A DNA stretch of 64,000 nucleotides. It comes from Microplitis mediator (lineage: Eukaryota > Arthropoda > Insecta > Hymenoptera > Braconidae). The stretch covers positions 9,915,662 through 9,979,661 of the forward strand of contig NC_079970.1 of NCBI RefSeq assembly GCF_029852145.1, in the 5' to 3' direction. The position numbers were made by a program, and so were the translations under genes. The notes under the pieces were generated by a model. That model was not told the origin of the DNA and made no database searches. It saw only the letters and a list, made by a program, of their open reading frames with translations. Below, one piece after another: positions 12,263 to 23,853 of this stretch. Each line of letters opens with the position of its first letter. Within the stretch, counting starts at the first letter, position 1.

Positions 12263-13157
12263 CACTCAGATTATCGATTTTACACAGCACTTTAAAATAT
12301 GTCACATTTAGTAATCTCAAATAATAAAAATAAAAAAGAAAAAAAAATAAATATAAGATAAAAAGACAAGAGATTATTCATTTGAATTAATATTGAGATA
12401 TGAGAGATTACTAGACAAAAATCGTTATTTTCTATGGTTTACTTTAACTTAAATAAGTATAAGACTTTTTTTAGTGTAATGTGGTAATGTCATTATTAGC
12501 TTATCTAATAAATACAACACTCAAATATTTTCATAATTAACAATAGCATTTTACTTTATTTTTAGTTTTATTTTTGGTTATGCACACATCGTTTATATGT
12601 AATAAGAAAAAATGAACCAACAGCCACATGACACATTTAAATATTCATAACAATATATGACAAATTGAATAGTTTATATTTGTAAGTCTTTATCATAAAA
12701 AAAGAAAAGTTTCATTATAAGAAAAGATGAATACAGTAGAATTAAACATTTAAAAAGTCAGTTAAAATTCAGTTTTAAAACGTTATTTAATTGTCAAAAT
12801 CTTATAATATTTTGATTAATGTTACAAAAATTCGTTTGTATTTAATATTACAATCTACTGTACAAAATTATAATAAACAATTTCAAAATACTTTTGATTA
12901 ATAATTTTATCTATTTATGATATTTTAAGTCATAGTAAATTTTACATTCAAATATATCAAAATAATGATTTCCATAAAATATTTTACAGATTAATAATCG
13001 AGTTTTCAAATTTTTAATTAAAAATATTAGAAGTTGAGTAGTATTAATTTTATAAAATCATTTTTTTTTATGTTTATTAATAAATAAAACTATTGTTTAA
13101 ATTCATTAATCAATAAAATATGTAATAACAGCCTTTAAATAAAGTACTTTTATTTAT
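12263..13157. other. Convergent 3' region between HP1 and CEBPZ
   Basis: About 900 bp of AT-rich sequence with no ORF, repeat or RNA gene that I can support. Candidate polyadenylation signals for HP1 lie near 12320-12355 (AATAAAAATAAA, AATAAATAT). Confidence 0.45.
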
Positions 13158-15818
13158 TTAATTTCTTTTTTTAAATTTTTTTACATTTTTACGAGACACG
13201 GTGCCAGATTTAGTAAATTTAGATTTTTTTGTACCGCCAAACTTGCCAGAAATTTTTTTATTTCTTTTTATTTCCCAGTCCAATTGTTTAACACTGGCCC
13301 CATCAACATCACTCATTACATTTGAACTACCTTCTTTTTGTTTAGATCGTCCTTGCTGTTCAAGTATTTCAGCAAATTTTTCTGCTGACATAAATACATT
13401 ATCATCAATTTTGTTTTTTAATTTTTTCTTTTCGTATTTCAAATTTTTATTTTTCTTCAAAACAGATTGTACTGATTGTTTTAGAGCACTATTATTATCA
13501 TTATCATCATCATCGATAAATTCCATGTCACTTGCATCATCATCATCATCTACATCCATGTCACTCATATTTTCAAAGTCTTCATCATTCATTGATTCAT
13601 CTTCATCAAAATCATCAACAATTTCATCATCATCATCTTGTTCATTATCAGAGTCATCATCACTTTCATCGTTCGGTCGTTTTTTATTTTTCTTAAATGA
13701 TCCAAGATCTCCAGCAATATCTAATTCCTCAAAATCTTTATCACCATTAAGTTTATCCAATAAGTAATTAAATTCCTCGCTGTTAACACTATCATTATCA
13801 CTATCATCATCTTCTTTCTTAACAATATTTTTAATTTCATTTTTCTTATTAAGATAACGATATAAAAATAATTCATCAACAGGAATACGTTCTTCTTTTT
13901 CATTTAAATATGCATGGCTATCAACAGGAACCGAACGTATTCCTTTGGGTATATATTTAGCTCTTACTGAAAGTGGATCATTACTTTTAACTTTTTTTTC
14001 TTCTAATTTTTTCGGATTCTTGAATACATATCTATCTAAAAATCTTATCAAGGTTAAATCTTCCAGTGGATCACCCGTATAATTTATAACTTTTCCTTCA
14101 ATAATGTTACGAGCGAATAAAGCAACACTTGGATGAAAATGATTTGAAAGAGCAATAAGTTCAACAACTGGAGATTTAATTGCTCCTGATTTTAATGGAT
14201 TTATAGAAAATGGATCATATAATAATGTATTATCTTGTTCAATTTTAATATCTGTTATAGATTTTTCATTAGTATCATCAGTACTCGTAGAATCAAAAAT
14301 GACATTAGGTAACATAATATTAGCTTGTGTTTTTTTATTTCCATTATTTTTAACTGTTGATTTGTTTTTTTCTTCAGTTTCTTCTTCATTATCATCATTA
14401 TTTTTATCTTCATTTTCATTATCTTCAGTTTTAAGTGGAACTGTACTTTTAAATAAGATCTGTTTCAAATCTTTTCTTGATTGCAAAATTTGTAATATAA
14501 TGTACAAAGTAGCACATATCATACAAGCCGGAAAATATGAACAAATTTGTAATACTCTTTTAACAAAAGTATAAAGTCGTGTTACACTTTTATCATTTTT
14601 CATAGCTTTAAATAAAAGATTTAAAAAAACAGCACCTTTTTTAGCAGAACCAATTTGTGGATCTAATAATTTACCATACAATGCTGTATAAAATCTACGT
14701 TCTTGTTGTACATCATTTTCAACAATTTGATAAAGCAAACTAAGAGCATTGAGAGAAACATTAAATGAACCAACATGAACAACTTTATAAACGGAATCAA
14801 TATGATCATTTATTTTGATTGTTTCTTTATTAGCAAAATGATAGGCCCGATTAACGCCAGTTAAAATAGCTGCCATCATTTTACTATCAGGTTCACCTTT
14901 TTTTAAGCATGCTTTAAAAAATGCAAAATATACATCTATTAAATTTGTCGCTGTCTCTGAATCTTCACGGCTTAAAACAAATTGTGTTAGTAAACTTATT
15001 GCATAATATTGAGCATGATGATTTATATTTTTTCGGAATAATAATTTTTCTAATTCTCTTAGAACAATTATTTTCATATTTGGATGCTCCAACAAAAGAT
15101 TATTTAAACAAAAAATAACTTTAGAAGCAACTTTAGACTTTGGATCACCTATTTTATTTACTAACAATGAAAGAAGTTGATGTTCTTGTTCAGAATTACC
15201 GATTAATAAATCAGTCATTATAGAAATTGCTTTTTCACGATTTGTATCAATGGTATCTGACGCTACTGCTGATAAATATGTGATAAACTTTTCATATTGT
15301 TCACGTAATTGATCTTCAAAATACCAGTAAGCAAGTAATTTTTTAGTTTGACCATCCCTATTAATTATTGTAGATTGATTTGATGATGCAATTTTATCTA
15401 AATTTTGTTCTTCAAATTTTAAAAGCTTGTATTGAGGATGAAGTAAATCAGATAAAAAAAGATCACGTAAAGATGTAATCAATAAATTACTGTGACTATG
15501 TCTAGAACCTTTAACTTGTGAAACAAGATTAATTAATCGACTGAGATTATATTTTGGATTTTCTTGAATAAAAAGAATATTAGCTCCTATTTTATCAGCA
15601 TTTGTACCACTTGATGCTGCTGTTTTTAACCAATTATACTCTGAATCTCTTACAGTTGATTTTTTCATTTGAAATCCAGCTGTCTCTGCATCCAAATGTT
15701 TTTTAGCGTCTTCTTTTAATTTTATTACTTCAACATCACTACGAGAATGTTTACAAGGTTTACTTTCTTTTGGAAATTCACTGTACCATTTAGTTTCGTT
15801 ACTATTTGATTTAATCAT
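13158..15818 (-). CDS. CEBPZ: CCAAT/enhancer-binding protein zeta (Noc1/Mak21 family)
   Basis: One coding exon of 886 residues, a little shorter than the human protein. CEBPZ/Noc1 is a nucleolar factor for early 60S subunit assembly, working with Noc2. Seen in order: an N-terminal helical region (WYSEFPKESKPCKHSRSDVE), helical repeats over residues about 90-450, the CBF/Mak21 region about 340-600 with GKLLDPQIGSAKKGAVFLNL, SALFARN-like NHFHPSVALFARNII and YTGDPLEDLTLIRFLDRYVF, then a long tail of Asp/Glu runs and Lys-rich blocks ending RKNVKKFKKRN. An acceptor TTTCAG lies 17 bases before the start codon, so the 5' UTR is probably spliced. Serine-rich open frames on the opposite strand are shadows of the Asp/Glu repeats. 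Confidence 0.93.
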   Translation of the reverse strand: MIKSNSNETKWYSEFPKESKPCKHSRSDVEVIKLKEDAKKHLDAETAGFQMKKSTVRDSEYNWLKTAASSGTNADKIGANILFIQENPKYNLSRLINLVSQVKGSRHSHSNLLITSLRDLFLSDLLHPQYKLLKFEEQNLDKIASSNQSTIINRDGQTKKLLAYWYFEDQLREQYEKFITYLSAVASDTIDTNREKAISIMTDLLIGNSEQEHQLLSLLVNKIGDPKSKVASKVIFCLNNLLLEHPNMKIIVLRELEKLLFRKNINHHAQYYAISLLTQFVLSREDSETATNLIDVYFAFFKACLKKGEPDSKMMAAILTGVNRAYHFANKETIKINDHIDSVYKVVHVGSFNVSLNALSLLYQIVENDVQQERRFYTALYGKLLDPQIGSAKKGAVFLNLLFKAMKNDKSVTRLYTFVKRVLQICSYFPACMICATLYIILQILQSRKDLKQILFKSTVPLKTEDNENEDKNNDDNEEETEEKNKSTVKNNGNKKTQANIMLPNVIFDSTSTDDTNEKSITDIKIEQDNTLLYDPFSINPLKSGAIKSPVVELIALSNHFHPSVALFARNIIEGKVINYTGDPLEDLTLIRFLDRYVFKNPKKLEEKKVKSNDPLSVRAKYIPKGIRSVPVDSHAYLNEKEERIPVDELFLYRYLNKKNEIKNIVKKEDDDSDNDSVNSEEFNYLLDKLNGDKDFEELDIAGDLGSFKKNKKRPNDESDDDSDNEQDDDDEIVDDFDEDESMNDEDFENMSDMDVDDDDDASDMEFIDDDDNDNNSALKQSVQSVLKKNKNLKYEKKKLKNKIDDNVFMSAEKFAEILEQQGRSKQKEGSSNVMSDVDGASVKQLDWEIKRNKKISGKFGGTKKSKFTKSGTVSRKNVKKFKKRN

Positions 15819-16811
15819 TTTACAATTAATCTGAAATTACAAATACATAAAATTACATTTACATAAAAATAAAAATTGATATTATTTAGCATTATCTACT
15901 TACTTCTTAAATAAACAAATATTTAACAATTAAATTTTCTAGGTGCTTATTCAGATCAAATTAAAATTTGTGTGGGTTCAATTAAATTCATAGAGGTTGT
16001 AAACAATACTGAAACAATTAAATAAATTATTAATTAATTAAATTAATTTTAATGATAATAATAAGAAATAAAAGATAATTAATTATATAAATATAAATAA
16101 ATAAAATCATCATCAATAAAATAACATGCACTTTCTTTTTTTTTAAATAAATAATAATAATATTGATTGATTGTTTTAAAAAATAAGAAATTAAAATATT
16201 GTGAAATTTTTCCATAAAATAAATAAGAGTTTGTAAATTAAATTAAATGTATTAGTTTAATTGAACAATAAAAATAATAATAAATAAATAATTAAGGGAT
16301 AGAAAATATATTAAACAGGATATAGGAAAATCGAAACTGTTCTAATATTAGTACTTACTTTGAAATAAATTTTTTTAATTTTATTGAGGAAATGAAAAAT
16401 ATTTATTTACATTTATATATGAATAAATGAATTTTAGATATACACTGTATATACACTGTAAATATATGATATAAATTAACACCTACTTACTTATCGTAGC
16501 AAGCAACCTATATATTTAAACAAAGCTTTGAGGTTAATTCAGAGCCGAAAAGAAGCACGTGTTTCACTGTTGCAAGTTGCAAGACTACAATCAATCGATC
16601 TAATAATTGATTTTTTAATTTTAACAATCGATTGTTTTTAATCGATTGTATCTGCTTTGATTAATCGATAGGAAATGGATTGAATTTTTTAAATACGATT
16701 ATTAAAAATCGATTTTTTTAATAAAATAATAAAAAAAAAGTTTTTTCTTTTTAAATTTCGTAAATCAATATCTACATCAATTTTCAATTAATTTAATGAC
16801 CGCACTAAAAG
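15819..16811. other. Upstream region of CEBPZ
   Basis: CEBPZ promoter and 5' UTR intron near the gene, then AT-rich sequence. At 16590-16700 the word ATCGATT/AATCGAT recurs in both orientations, related to other AATCG-type dispersed repeats in this window (36.7-37.2 kb, 61.95-62.05 kb). No gene seen. Confidence 0.4.
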
Positions 16812-17331
16812 CATACCCTAATATCCCTAATAGCCACTTTAGCTTGAAATTGACAGTAATTTGACATTGAAATTTCCTGAAATTTGCTGCCCGAATTTGA
16901 AGATAATTTGACAGCAAAAGTTGGAAAGAAAAATTTGCAGTTAATTTTTGCTCAATTTAGAGGTAAGTAACTTTTCATTAGAAAAAAAAAGTCGGTAATG
17001 TTCTTTCTTACCATTTCAAAAGGTAAGCAAATTGACACACAAAATTGTCTACAATTTGACGGTAAAAAAATACTTTACAATTTTTTAAGTCAAATTAACA
17101 ATAAATTTGCCTAAAAATTGACGAAAAATTTTTTCTCTAGTCAACTTTTGAAGTGAATTTGCTTTCTCCTTCGGGCAGTAAATTTACGTCAAATTGTATA
17201 GCAAGTTGTACATAAATTGTCGTCAAAAACGGAAAAGTCCGAAGTTGACGGACATTTGACGAAAAATTTAAGGAAACTCTTGTAAAGTAAACTTTTGCTA
17301 AAGCAAACTGTGCTATTAGGGTTAGGGTATA
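16812..17331. mobile_element. 520-bp inverted-repeat element, CCCTAATAGC termini, TTGACGG-rich interior
   Basis: The left end ATACCCTAATATCCCTAATA and the right end CTATTAGGGTTAGGGTAT are imperfect inverted repeats. The interior is packed with degenerate copies of AATTTGACGGNAAATTTG in both orientations and has no ORF. The same architecture and GCTATCAGGG/GCTATTAGGG ends recur at 43097-43402, 45428-47132 and 24118-24720, so this looks like one non-autonomous DNA transposon family. Confidence 0.55.
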
Positions 17332-17382
17332 TTCCTTCGTTGGACGCGGTAATGTTAATTTTCTTACAGCGTTACTAAATCT

Positions 17383-17613
17383 ATTGACAATATATGATTC
17401 TGAAATTAACCGACATCTAATAATTTTTGAAATTTTTCAAAATCACAAATTATAAAAAAAAAAAAAAAATTAAAGAAATTGCACTTATAGTTTTTTTAAT
17501 TTTCTACAAGTGCATATTTTTAGTTTTTTTAATTTTTATAATTAACAAGTCGAAAATAAAATTCAAAAATTTTTAATTGTCTGCTAAATTCAGGATCATT
17601 GACAATATATGAT
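17383..17613. repeat. Hairpin repeat bounded by a 16-bp direct repeat
   Basis: ATTGACAATATATGAT occurs at 17383-17398 and again at 17598-17613. Between them the sequence folds back on itself (CTGAAATTAACCGACATC... against ...GCTAAATTCAG, and TTTTTTAATTTT... arms). This could be a small inverted-repeat insertion with its target duplication, though 16 bp is long for a DNA transposon. The rest of 17332-17933 holds nothing else I can name. Confidence 0.35.
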
Positions 17614-17933
17614 ATCAATATTAGTTTTATTTATTTCGGTTTCGTATATTTGGCATCATAGGGAATAAAATTTCACTGTGAAAACTTACACATCGGTTTA
17701 TATCATTTGCATTGTAATAAAATTGTTAGTTGAACTATTAATGCATCAATTATCTGTTGCATGCGTCGCACGTTTATCGTTATAAGTTTTACAAGTATTT
17801 TCATGGCTATTACAAATTCACAATCACAAATTTTCAGGACTATCTGTAAGAAGTTCGGAATCTGTCTGTGGTTTTAAATCTTTGAGGATCAGAGAAATTA
17901 TTTTATACTCTTTAGTTAGTTTTAAAAACGTGG

Positions 17934-18917
17934 TAAGGTAAAAGCCCCTATACCCGCTCAATTTTCATTGGAGTGAGATTAAATCACTCGATATATAGTA
18001 GTCCCGGCGAAAAAGTTGTCCTCCCACTACCATTAGTTAGCACGTATTTCCTCCCTAACGAACCCAAATTACGGTAAACCCACCGTAAATTACGGTAATC
18101 CACCGTAAAATTCCGATTTACCGTAAACTACGGTGGATTTACCGTAATTTACGGTGGGTTTACCGTAAATAATGGTAAATCTACTCGAATTTTACGGTAT
18201 TCTACGGTAGATTTACGGTAAATCAGGTCTGCTAGGGCTATATCTCCACTATCCATTTTAGGACGACTTTTTCGCCGGGACTACTATAAATTAATAAATA
18301 AAATGAAAAACCATATTTTTTTTTTTTATAGTTATTTTTTGAAGTTTCAAGTAATGGAATAAAATTTTAGTTTGAAGAATAATGTTGATAATGAATTATT
18401 ATTAATTTTTTAAATAAGGTCCTTGAGTGTACCCATAATCGCTCACTAAAAGTTGTCATGTCCCATTACTCGATCAACACATGGCCGTATAGTCGCTCAA
18501 AGACAATATCAATTAAACTATGATAAGTTTATTGATTTGGAAAATAATTTATAAATTATACTACTTTATTCTTTCATAATATAAAATTTCATGGAATTTA
18601 AAGAATGTATTTAATAAGATATAGTTATAAAAATTCTTAAAAAATTTGACGTAACCTAAATTTAATCTAACGAATGAACGTTAAAGTAGAAAATGCCCGG
18701 CTGAGCGCGATTTTGAAAACAGTCATTTAATTTAAATTTATAATCTATTATAAAATAAATTGATAAATCATATTATAATATATTTAGATTCACAAATAAT
18801 TATTTATCAATAATATATTTAGTTGTAATTTTTTTTTTATAAAAATTATAAAAAAATGCCTTAAACAGTTAAAGTGAGCGACTAATGGTACTGAGCGGGT
18901 TAGGGGCTTTTACCTTA
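17934..18917 (+). mobile_element. Element A, copy 1: about 1-kb TIR element with GTAAAAGCCCCTATACCCGCTCA ends
   Basis: The left terminus TAAGGTAAAAGCCCCTATAC is matched by the inverted right terminus GGGGCTTTTACCTTA ending at 18917. The interior has no ORF and contains repeated CGCTCA-type motifs (GAGCGACTAATGG, GTCGCTCAAAG). A second copy in reverse orientation is at 41500-43563. Removing the 17994-18290 insertion leaves about 690 bp. Sequence 18918-19246 to its right is plain AT-rich 3' flank of MYBBP1A. Confidence 0.65.
17994..18290. mobile_element. Nested 297-bp element with TAGTAGTCCCGGCG termini and ACGGTAAAT repeats
   Basis: The termini TATAGTAGTCCCGGCGAAAA and TTTTCGCCGGGACTACTATA are nearly perfect inverted repeats of about 25 bp. 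The interior consists of about a dozen copies of TTTACGGTA/TACCGTAAA in alternating orientation. Element A copy 2 lacks this insert at the matching place (near 43490-43515), so it is an insertion, probably into a TATA site. Such self-complementary interiors are typical of MITE-class DNA. Confidence 0.65.
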
Positions 18918-19246
18918 TATTAAACATTTTTTTTCATTTCAATAATTATTTAATAATTAGGTTTGAGTAATTACGATAGGGATATAACTTATTGGTTTTT
19001 TAAAAAAAATTTTTTTCAATTGTTTACATTAACTTTGAGACTAATAATTTAATTATATCGAGAATGGGAACATGTTTTATTTTAGTTATTAATTATATAC
19101 AAATCTATATTACATAAATTATGTAGATGTATTCATTTAAACATTAATTTAAATTTTTATTATTATATATAAGTCGTTGTAAAAAAATAATAATAAAAAA
19201 TGATTTGTCAACTTTATAATTCATTTAATTATAACGATAAAAAAAT

Positions 19247-22200
19247 TTAAACATTTTTTCTTTTTTTCTTTTTACTAGATCGTTCATTATCAGGATTTGC
19301 GCGTTTTTTAATTGATGTTTTATTCAATTCTTTCTTACTGATTTCTTCTCTTATTCGATTTTCTTTAGATTCTGTAGTCTCCATTGGCTCATCTTCAGTA
19401 ATTTCATTTGGAATAATAACTGAACTAAAATTAACAGTTTCTAGACCTTCAGCCATTGCTTTGGCTCTTATTTCACGTGCTTCTTTTTTTAATTTTTGTT
19501 TATCTCCCTGTTTACTTCGATTTTTTAGTTTTTTCTTTAATTCTTTTTTCAATTTTTTAGCTAAATCTTCATCATTTTCTTCTGATGATTCTTCATTATT
19601 TTTCTTTTTATCATCATCATTGTCATCATTTTTTTTTTGTTCCGCTGAATTTTCAGTATGTACTCCATTTACCATAGGTTTTTGTTCCTGCTCTTTAACT
19701 TTAGTTTTTCTATTAGTTGATGCTCCAATATGCGAAGCTAGTTTTTTGTATGCATTCTTAGCATCCATTGAAAGAGAATTTTTTTGTCGATATTCAGTAA
19801 TTAAGCTAGCAATGTTCTTCCAATCCCAAGCTTGAGGTAAATGATGAGGATAAATGACATTTAAAAGCGTCCAAAGTAAGCAAACAAATTTTTGTCGAAG
19901 TTCTTTAGAAGTAACATTATTTTCTACTTTAGATGATTCATTTTCTGTTTTGATAATATGTTGATTAGCAACCAGCTCTTGGAGTAGTTTTATTGTATGT
20001 TTATATAGTTTCTTTTCTATTTTCAATCGAAGCTTTGTATATTCTTCATTTTTAATTAATCTAATATTACGATAGAATATAATTAAAAATTCTAAAGCTT
20101 GACTACGACGAAAAGATCTTATAGTATTATCAAAAATATAATCAATTATTAACGGCACCAGTTGCCAGTTTCCAGTCCAGGAAAAATGAAGAGTATTTTT
20201 AAATAAACTTGCTGGAAGAACGCAATCACGTTTTGTAAAAAATGCTTTTAAACTTTCAATATAAATTTTAACTAAAGAATCTTGAGGTAATCCAGTTTGT
20301 TGAAAACATCTAATTAAAAATGTATAACATTCAGCTAATTTATCTCCCATCTCTTGACAGACAGAAGTTGATCGTTCACCTTTGTCAACTAATATTGTTG
20401 CAAGATCAATCAACAGTTTCTCATCTACTCCTGTTGTATCCTTAAATTTTTTAACAGAAGATAATTTTTTAAGACACGAGCGCACGCGGCATTTCAAAGA
20501 TTCCTGATGAATGTCTTTAATACAAAATTCTAACAAAGCAAATAAAGGTATAAGCATATCTAAAGCTAAAGCCATTGAAGGTCCGGAGTCAAGATAAATG
20601 TCAAGAAGATCCATTACTCTACCTCTAAAATGAGTTAAAGTTTCTGCAGATTTTCCTTGCTTTTTTTTATTTGATGGCCGACTTTCCCGAAGAATTCTAA
20701 AAGCAGCGGCTAAAGATTCATCGAGACGTCTACCTTCTTCTTCATCGATTTCATCTAGATCAATATCATTATCTTCAGGATGAGCTGACGCGTCTCCAAG
20801 TGCTTGTCTCACTGCAAGTCTCAATCGTTCATTAAGTGTTTCGTCTTCATCTTCTTCATCATCATCTTCATCATAATTTTCTTCATCGTCATCATCTTCA
20901 CTCTCATCATCCTCGTCTTCTTCATCGTCATTATTTTTTTTACCAAATTTATTTTTACATGAACTTTCATTATTGTCATCAGAATTTTCATCTTCAGAAT
21001 TCGACTCGTCATCAGAAGAATCATTTTCAGTACCTTGAGGAACTAGCGGACCTTTATCATCTTTTGGATCAAGAACTTCTAATATTCGATGTATAGATGT
21101 TGATGTAAGTACTGAACATATATGTGGAAAAACGCGTTGTACAAGTGATCTTAATAAATGACTATTTTGTGAAAGTAATGACAATAAAAGATCAACAATG
21201 ACATCAACCCATTCAGGTTCATCTTCTTCTTTCTTCTTAGATTTTTTAGATTTTTTTTGCGTCAATCTTTCGTAGCAACTGTGAATTTCATTGATATTAG
21301 AAATAGCCATTGCTGAATCAGAAAAAATTTGTAATCCCATATTTAAATCCATAACATAAAAAATTAAAACGGCTTCATTATTTTTAGAATCATCATTCAG
21401 TTTACTAATAAAATTAATCATTTTCTTCCAAACTTCAATGGCTGATTCATCTAATGGTGTTCTGAGAGTTTGTGTTTTATTTAAAAACAATATATTGTTT
21501 AAATGCTTTACCAATTCATTTAAAACATAATGAAGATCAGAGAGTTTTAGTTTATGATCCAAAGCCCGGTAAAAACTATCTTTAAAATGTGAAGCCAAGT
21601 CAACACTTACATTTTCAGTTTCACAAAAACCCAAATTAAATAAAAATTTCACTTGTTCAAGCCTCCAATCATGATTTGCATCAACAGTAGGATGACCTAA
21701 CAGCTTACACAACAATTCACCGGCATAACTTCTCTCAGCATAATTCCAAGATTCTTCTTTTTTATCTCCAGCTTTTTTAGGCTCAGAATTATCTACAATT
21801 CCGCAATAAAATTTAGCCAGTTTTTTAACTCCATTGAAATTCATGCTTGTTGTTATCAATTGAATAACTTTAACTTCTGTTATTTTTTCAATCATAAAAT
21901 CTCCTGGATAATTAATTAATTTTTTTAAAACAGCGATTTTAATCTTGGGTTTTATTTCTTTGTCCCCTAATGCTACCACAAAATGAGCCAATACTTTTCG
22001 AAATAAATTTGCTACATCATCATGACGATAACGCGCATCAATATTAAACCTTCCCACCATCCAATTTAAAAAATTTGATGATAATAAAGATGGCAATATA
22101 CTTTTATCCTCAATGTTTGGCACGATAAAATTCAATAATTCTAAAGCTAAATATTCCATACTTTTTGATGGATGAACGTTGAATCGTTGATCAATTCCAT

Positions 22201-23853
22201 TCCAAAAATCTACAACATTTTCTGATGATACTAGAAGTTGACATAATATTTTATACAACGGATGTTGATATGATATAATCCGAGGTGTATCCTGTTAAAG
22301 AAAAAAATTTAATTACTTAATATATAAAATATATTATTTAAATAACTGCATAAATAATTAAAGTAAAATAAAACGTACTGTTATTAATTTAAGCAAATCA
22401 TTAATAGTTTCTTTATCAATAATATTTTCAGTGCCCAAGTGTTGCTTGATAAATTTTTTTTTTATCAAACTAGGAAATTTAACACGAATATGCAATAAAG
22501 CATAAAAAGTGTCTAGAGAATGTTCTGACCAATTTTTGCCTAATTCTTTAGCAAGCAATGGCCAAAAGTTAGCTTTGACATATTTTTCATCAAATTGATC
22601 GATAAAATAAATTAAGAATGAGATTGAAACAAAGGACAAATAACTCTTTTGAGTACCAGCACTCAATAAAATTTCTAGAATTAGCAGCTGTTTGTTTGGC
22701 GGACAATTAAAAAGCAACTTGGACCTCGTCAATGATCCACAAAGTAATATTCTTCCCATAAAAATATAACCTTTCTCCTGAAATAAATAAATAAATTTAA
22801 TTATTCTTAATCTTCAATTGGATGATAATCTAATTAAAAAATAAAAATTTAGAAAATGGTTGACTTCGAACGATGGCTTTTGAACTAATCAGCGGATTTT
22901 GAAGTCCAATGCGGCATTCGGCGCAGTTTTTCAGTCTCTAACGGTGAAAAATTTAAATCAATCAGCTCAACAATTCTAATATCATTCGAAAAAAACACTT
23001 TCTTTTTTTTAAATTTTGTTCGTAAGCAGCATTCGGTGTGGTTTTTAGCGTTTTAGAAAAGATTAGGTTTTGAATTCAATCCATAAAGTATGATAAAAGT
23101 TATTCGAACAAAATTTTTTTATTTTCGGAATAACTTGAAATGTATTTTACCAATCAAGCTTAATTTCTCGCAGAATCCGAAGAATTGATAAGCCATTTCG
23201 AACGCCGCATCAAAGGCCAAATCAGTTAATCCGTTCAAAAGTTATAGAATATTTATCAAACGCTAAGATCTATTCAATACTCGGTTTTCAAAAATTGTGA
23301 CGAAACCAACAATTTTCCTTTTTTTTTAAATTTTAAATTTTCTTAGCGGGAAGTTTATAATATAAATATTCATTTAATTTAAATCAATCTTACGCTTTTA
23401 GAAAGGCTACTTGATGGTTTCAATTCGGCTTCCATTATTTCTATAACTTGATCTACTTGATCTATTTTAGTGTCTAAATTTTCTTTAAAATAAGTTGTTA
23501 AAGTAGAATAATATCCTTTTCTAGAAAGCATTTTTGATGATCCCAATCCACGAATTAATCTTTTCAAACAATAAGTTAATTCTTCATTATCTAGATTCTA
23601 AAAAAAAAAATATTTTTGTATTAAATGAATAAAAATTCATATAATTCTTCAAATTGGTGGTTAAACATGCAAATATCAAACTTACCGCTTTTAATTTAAA
23701 AAGTGATTTTAATAAACTTATTTCACTTTGCAATCTAATATGCTCATTATCAAAAGTCAGTTTTGACAATGAATTCAATATTTCTTGGCTTACTTTCATT
23801 TTTTTATCTGGTTTAACACAATTATATTCTCTTTCTGAACCCATCGTGACCAT
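19247..23853 (-). CDS. MYBBP1A: Myb-binding protein 1A homologue (Pol5 family)
   Basis: Four exons: 23853-23686, 23597-23394, 22777-22379 and 22291-19247, about 1271 residues, close to the vertebrate length. MYBBP1A/Pol5 is a nucleolar HEAT-repeat protein linked to rRNA transcription and pre-rRNA processing. Family features: the N-terminal armadillo-like repeats (HIRLQSEISLLKSL, CLKRLIRGLGSSKMLSRKGY, FWPLLAKELGKNW), the acidic centre (about residues 670-740) followed by LRLAVRQALGDASAHPEDND and RRLDESLAAAFRILRESRP, more helical repeats, and a Lys/Arg-rich C-terminus (SSKKKKRKNV) suiting nucleolar targeting. I chose the ATG at 23853; a second in-frame ATG is at 23844. Intron 2 (23393-22778) holds a dispersed repeat, and a strong hairpin sits about 70 bp upstream of the start. 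Confidence 0.88.
22861..23357 (-). repeat. Repeat B copy inside MYBBP1A intron 2
   Basis: Read on the minus strand it starts AACTTCCCGCTAAGAAAA and contains ACCAATTTT-GAAAACCGAGT-like and TTTGAACGGATTAACTGATT modules, with imperfectly repeated blocks (GGCATTCGGCGC, GAACGCCGCATC). The same modules and order occur at 47260-47560, 51415-53250 and 54700-55020. No ORF; the class is unknown. Confidence 0.5.

Noticed and set aside
13201..13767. Serine-rich 188-codon open frame opposite CEBPZ
   Set aside because: Antisense shadow of the Asp/Glu-rich tail of CEBPZ (GAT/GAA read as ATC/TTC); no start context or family.
19461..19835. Phe/Ser-rich open frame opposite MYBBP1A, and the Met/Lys- and His-rich frames at 20821-21096
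   Set aside because: Mirror images and frame shadows of the low-complexity acidic and basic tracts of MYBBP1A.
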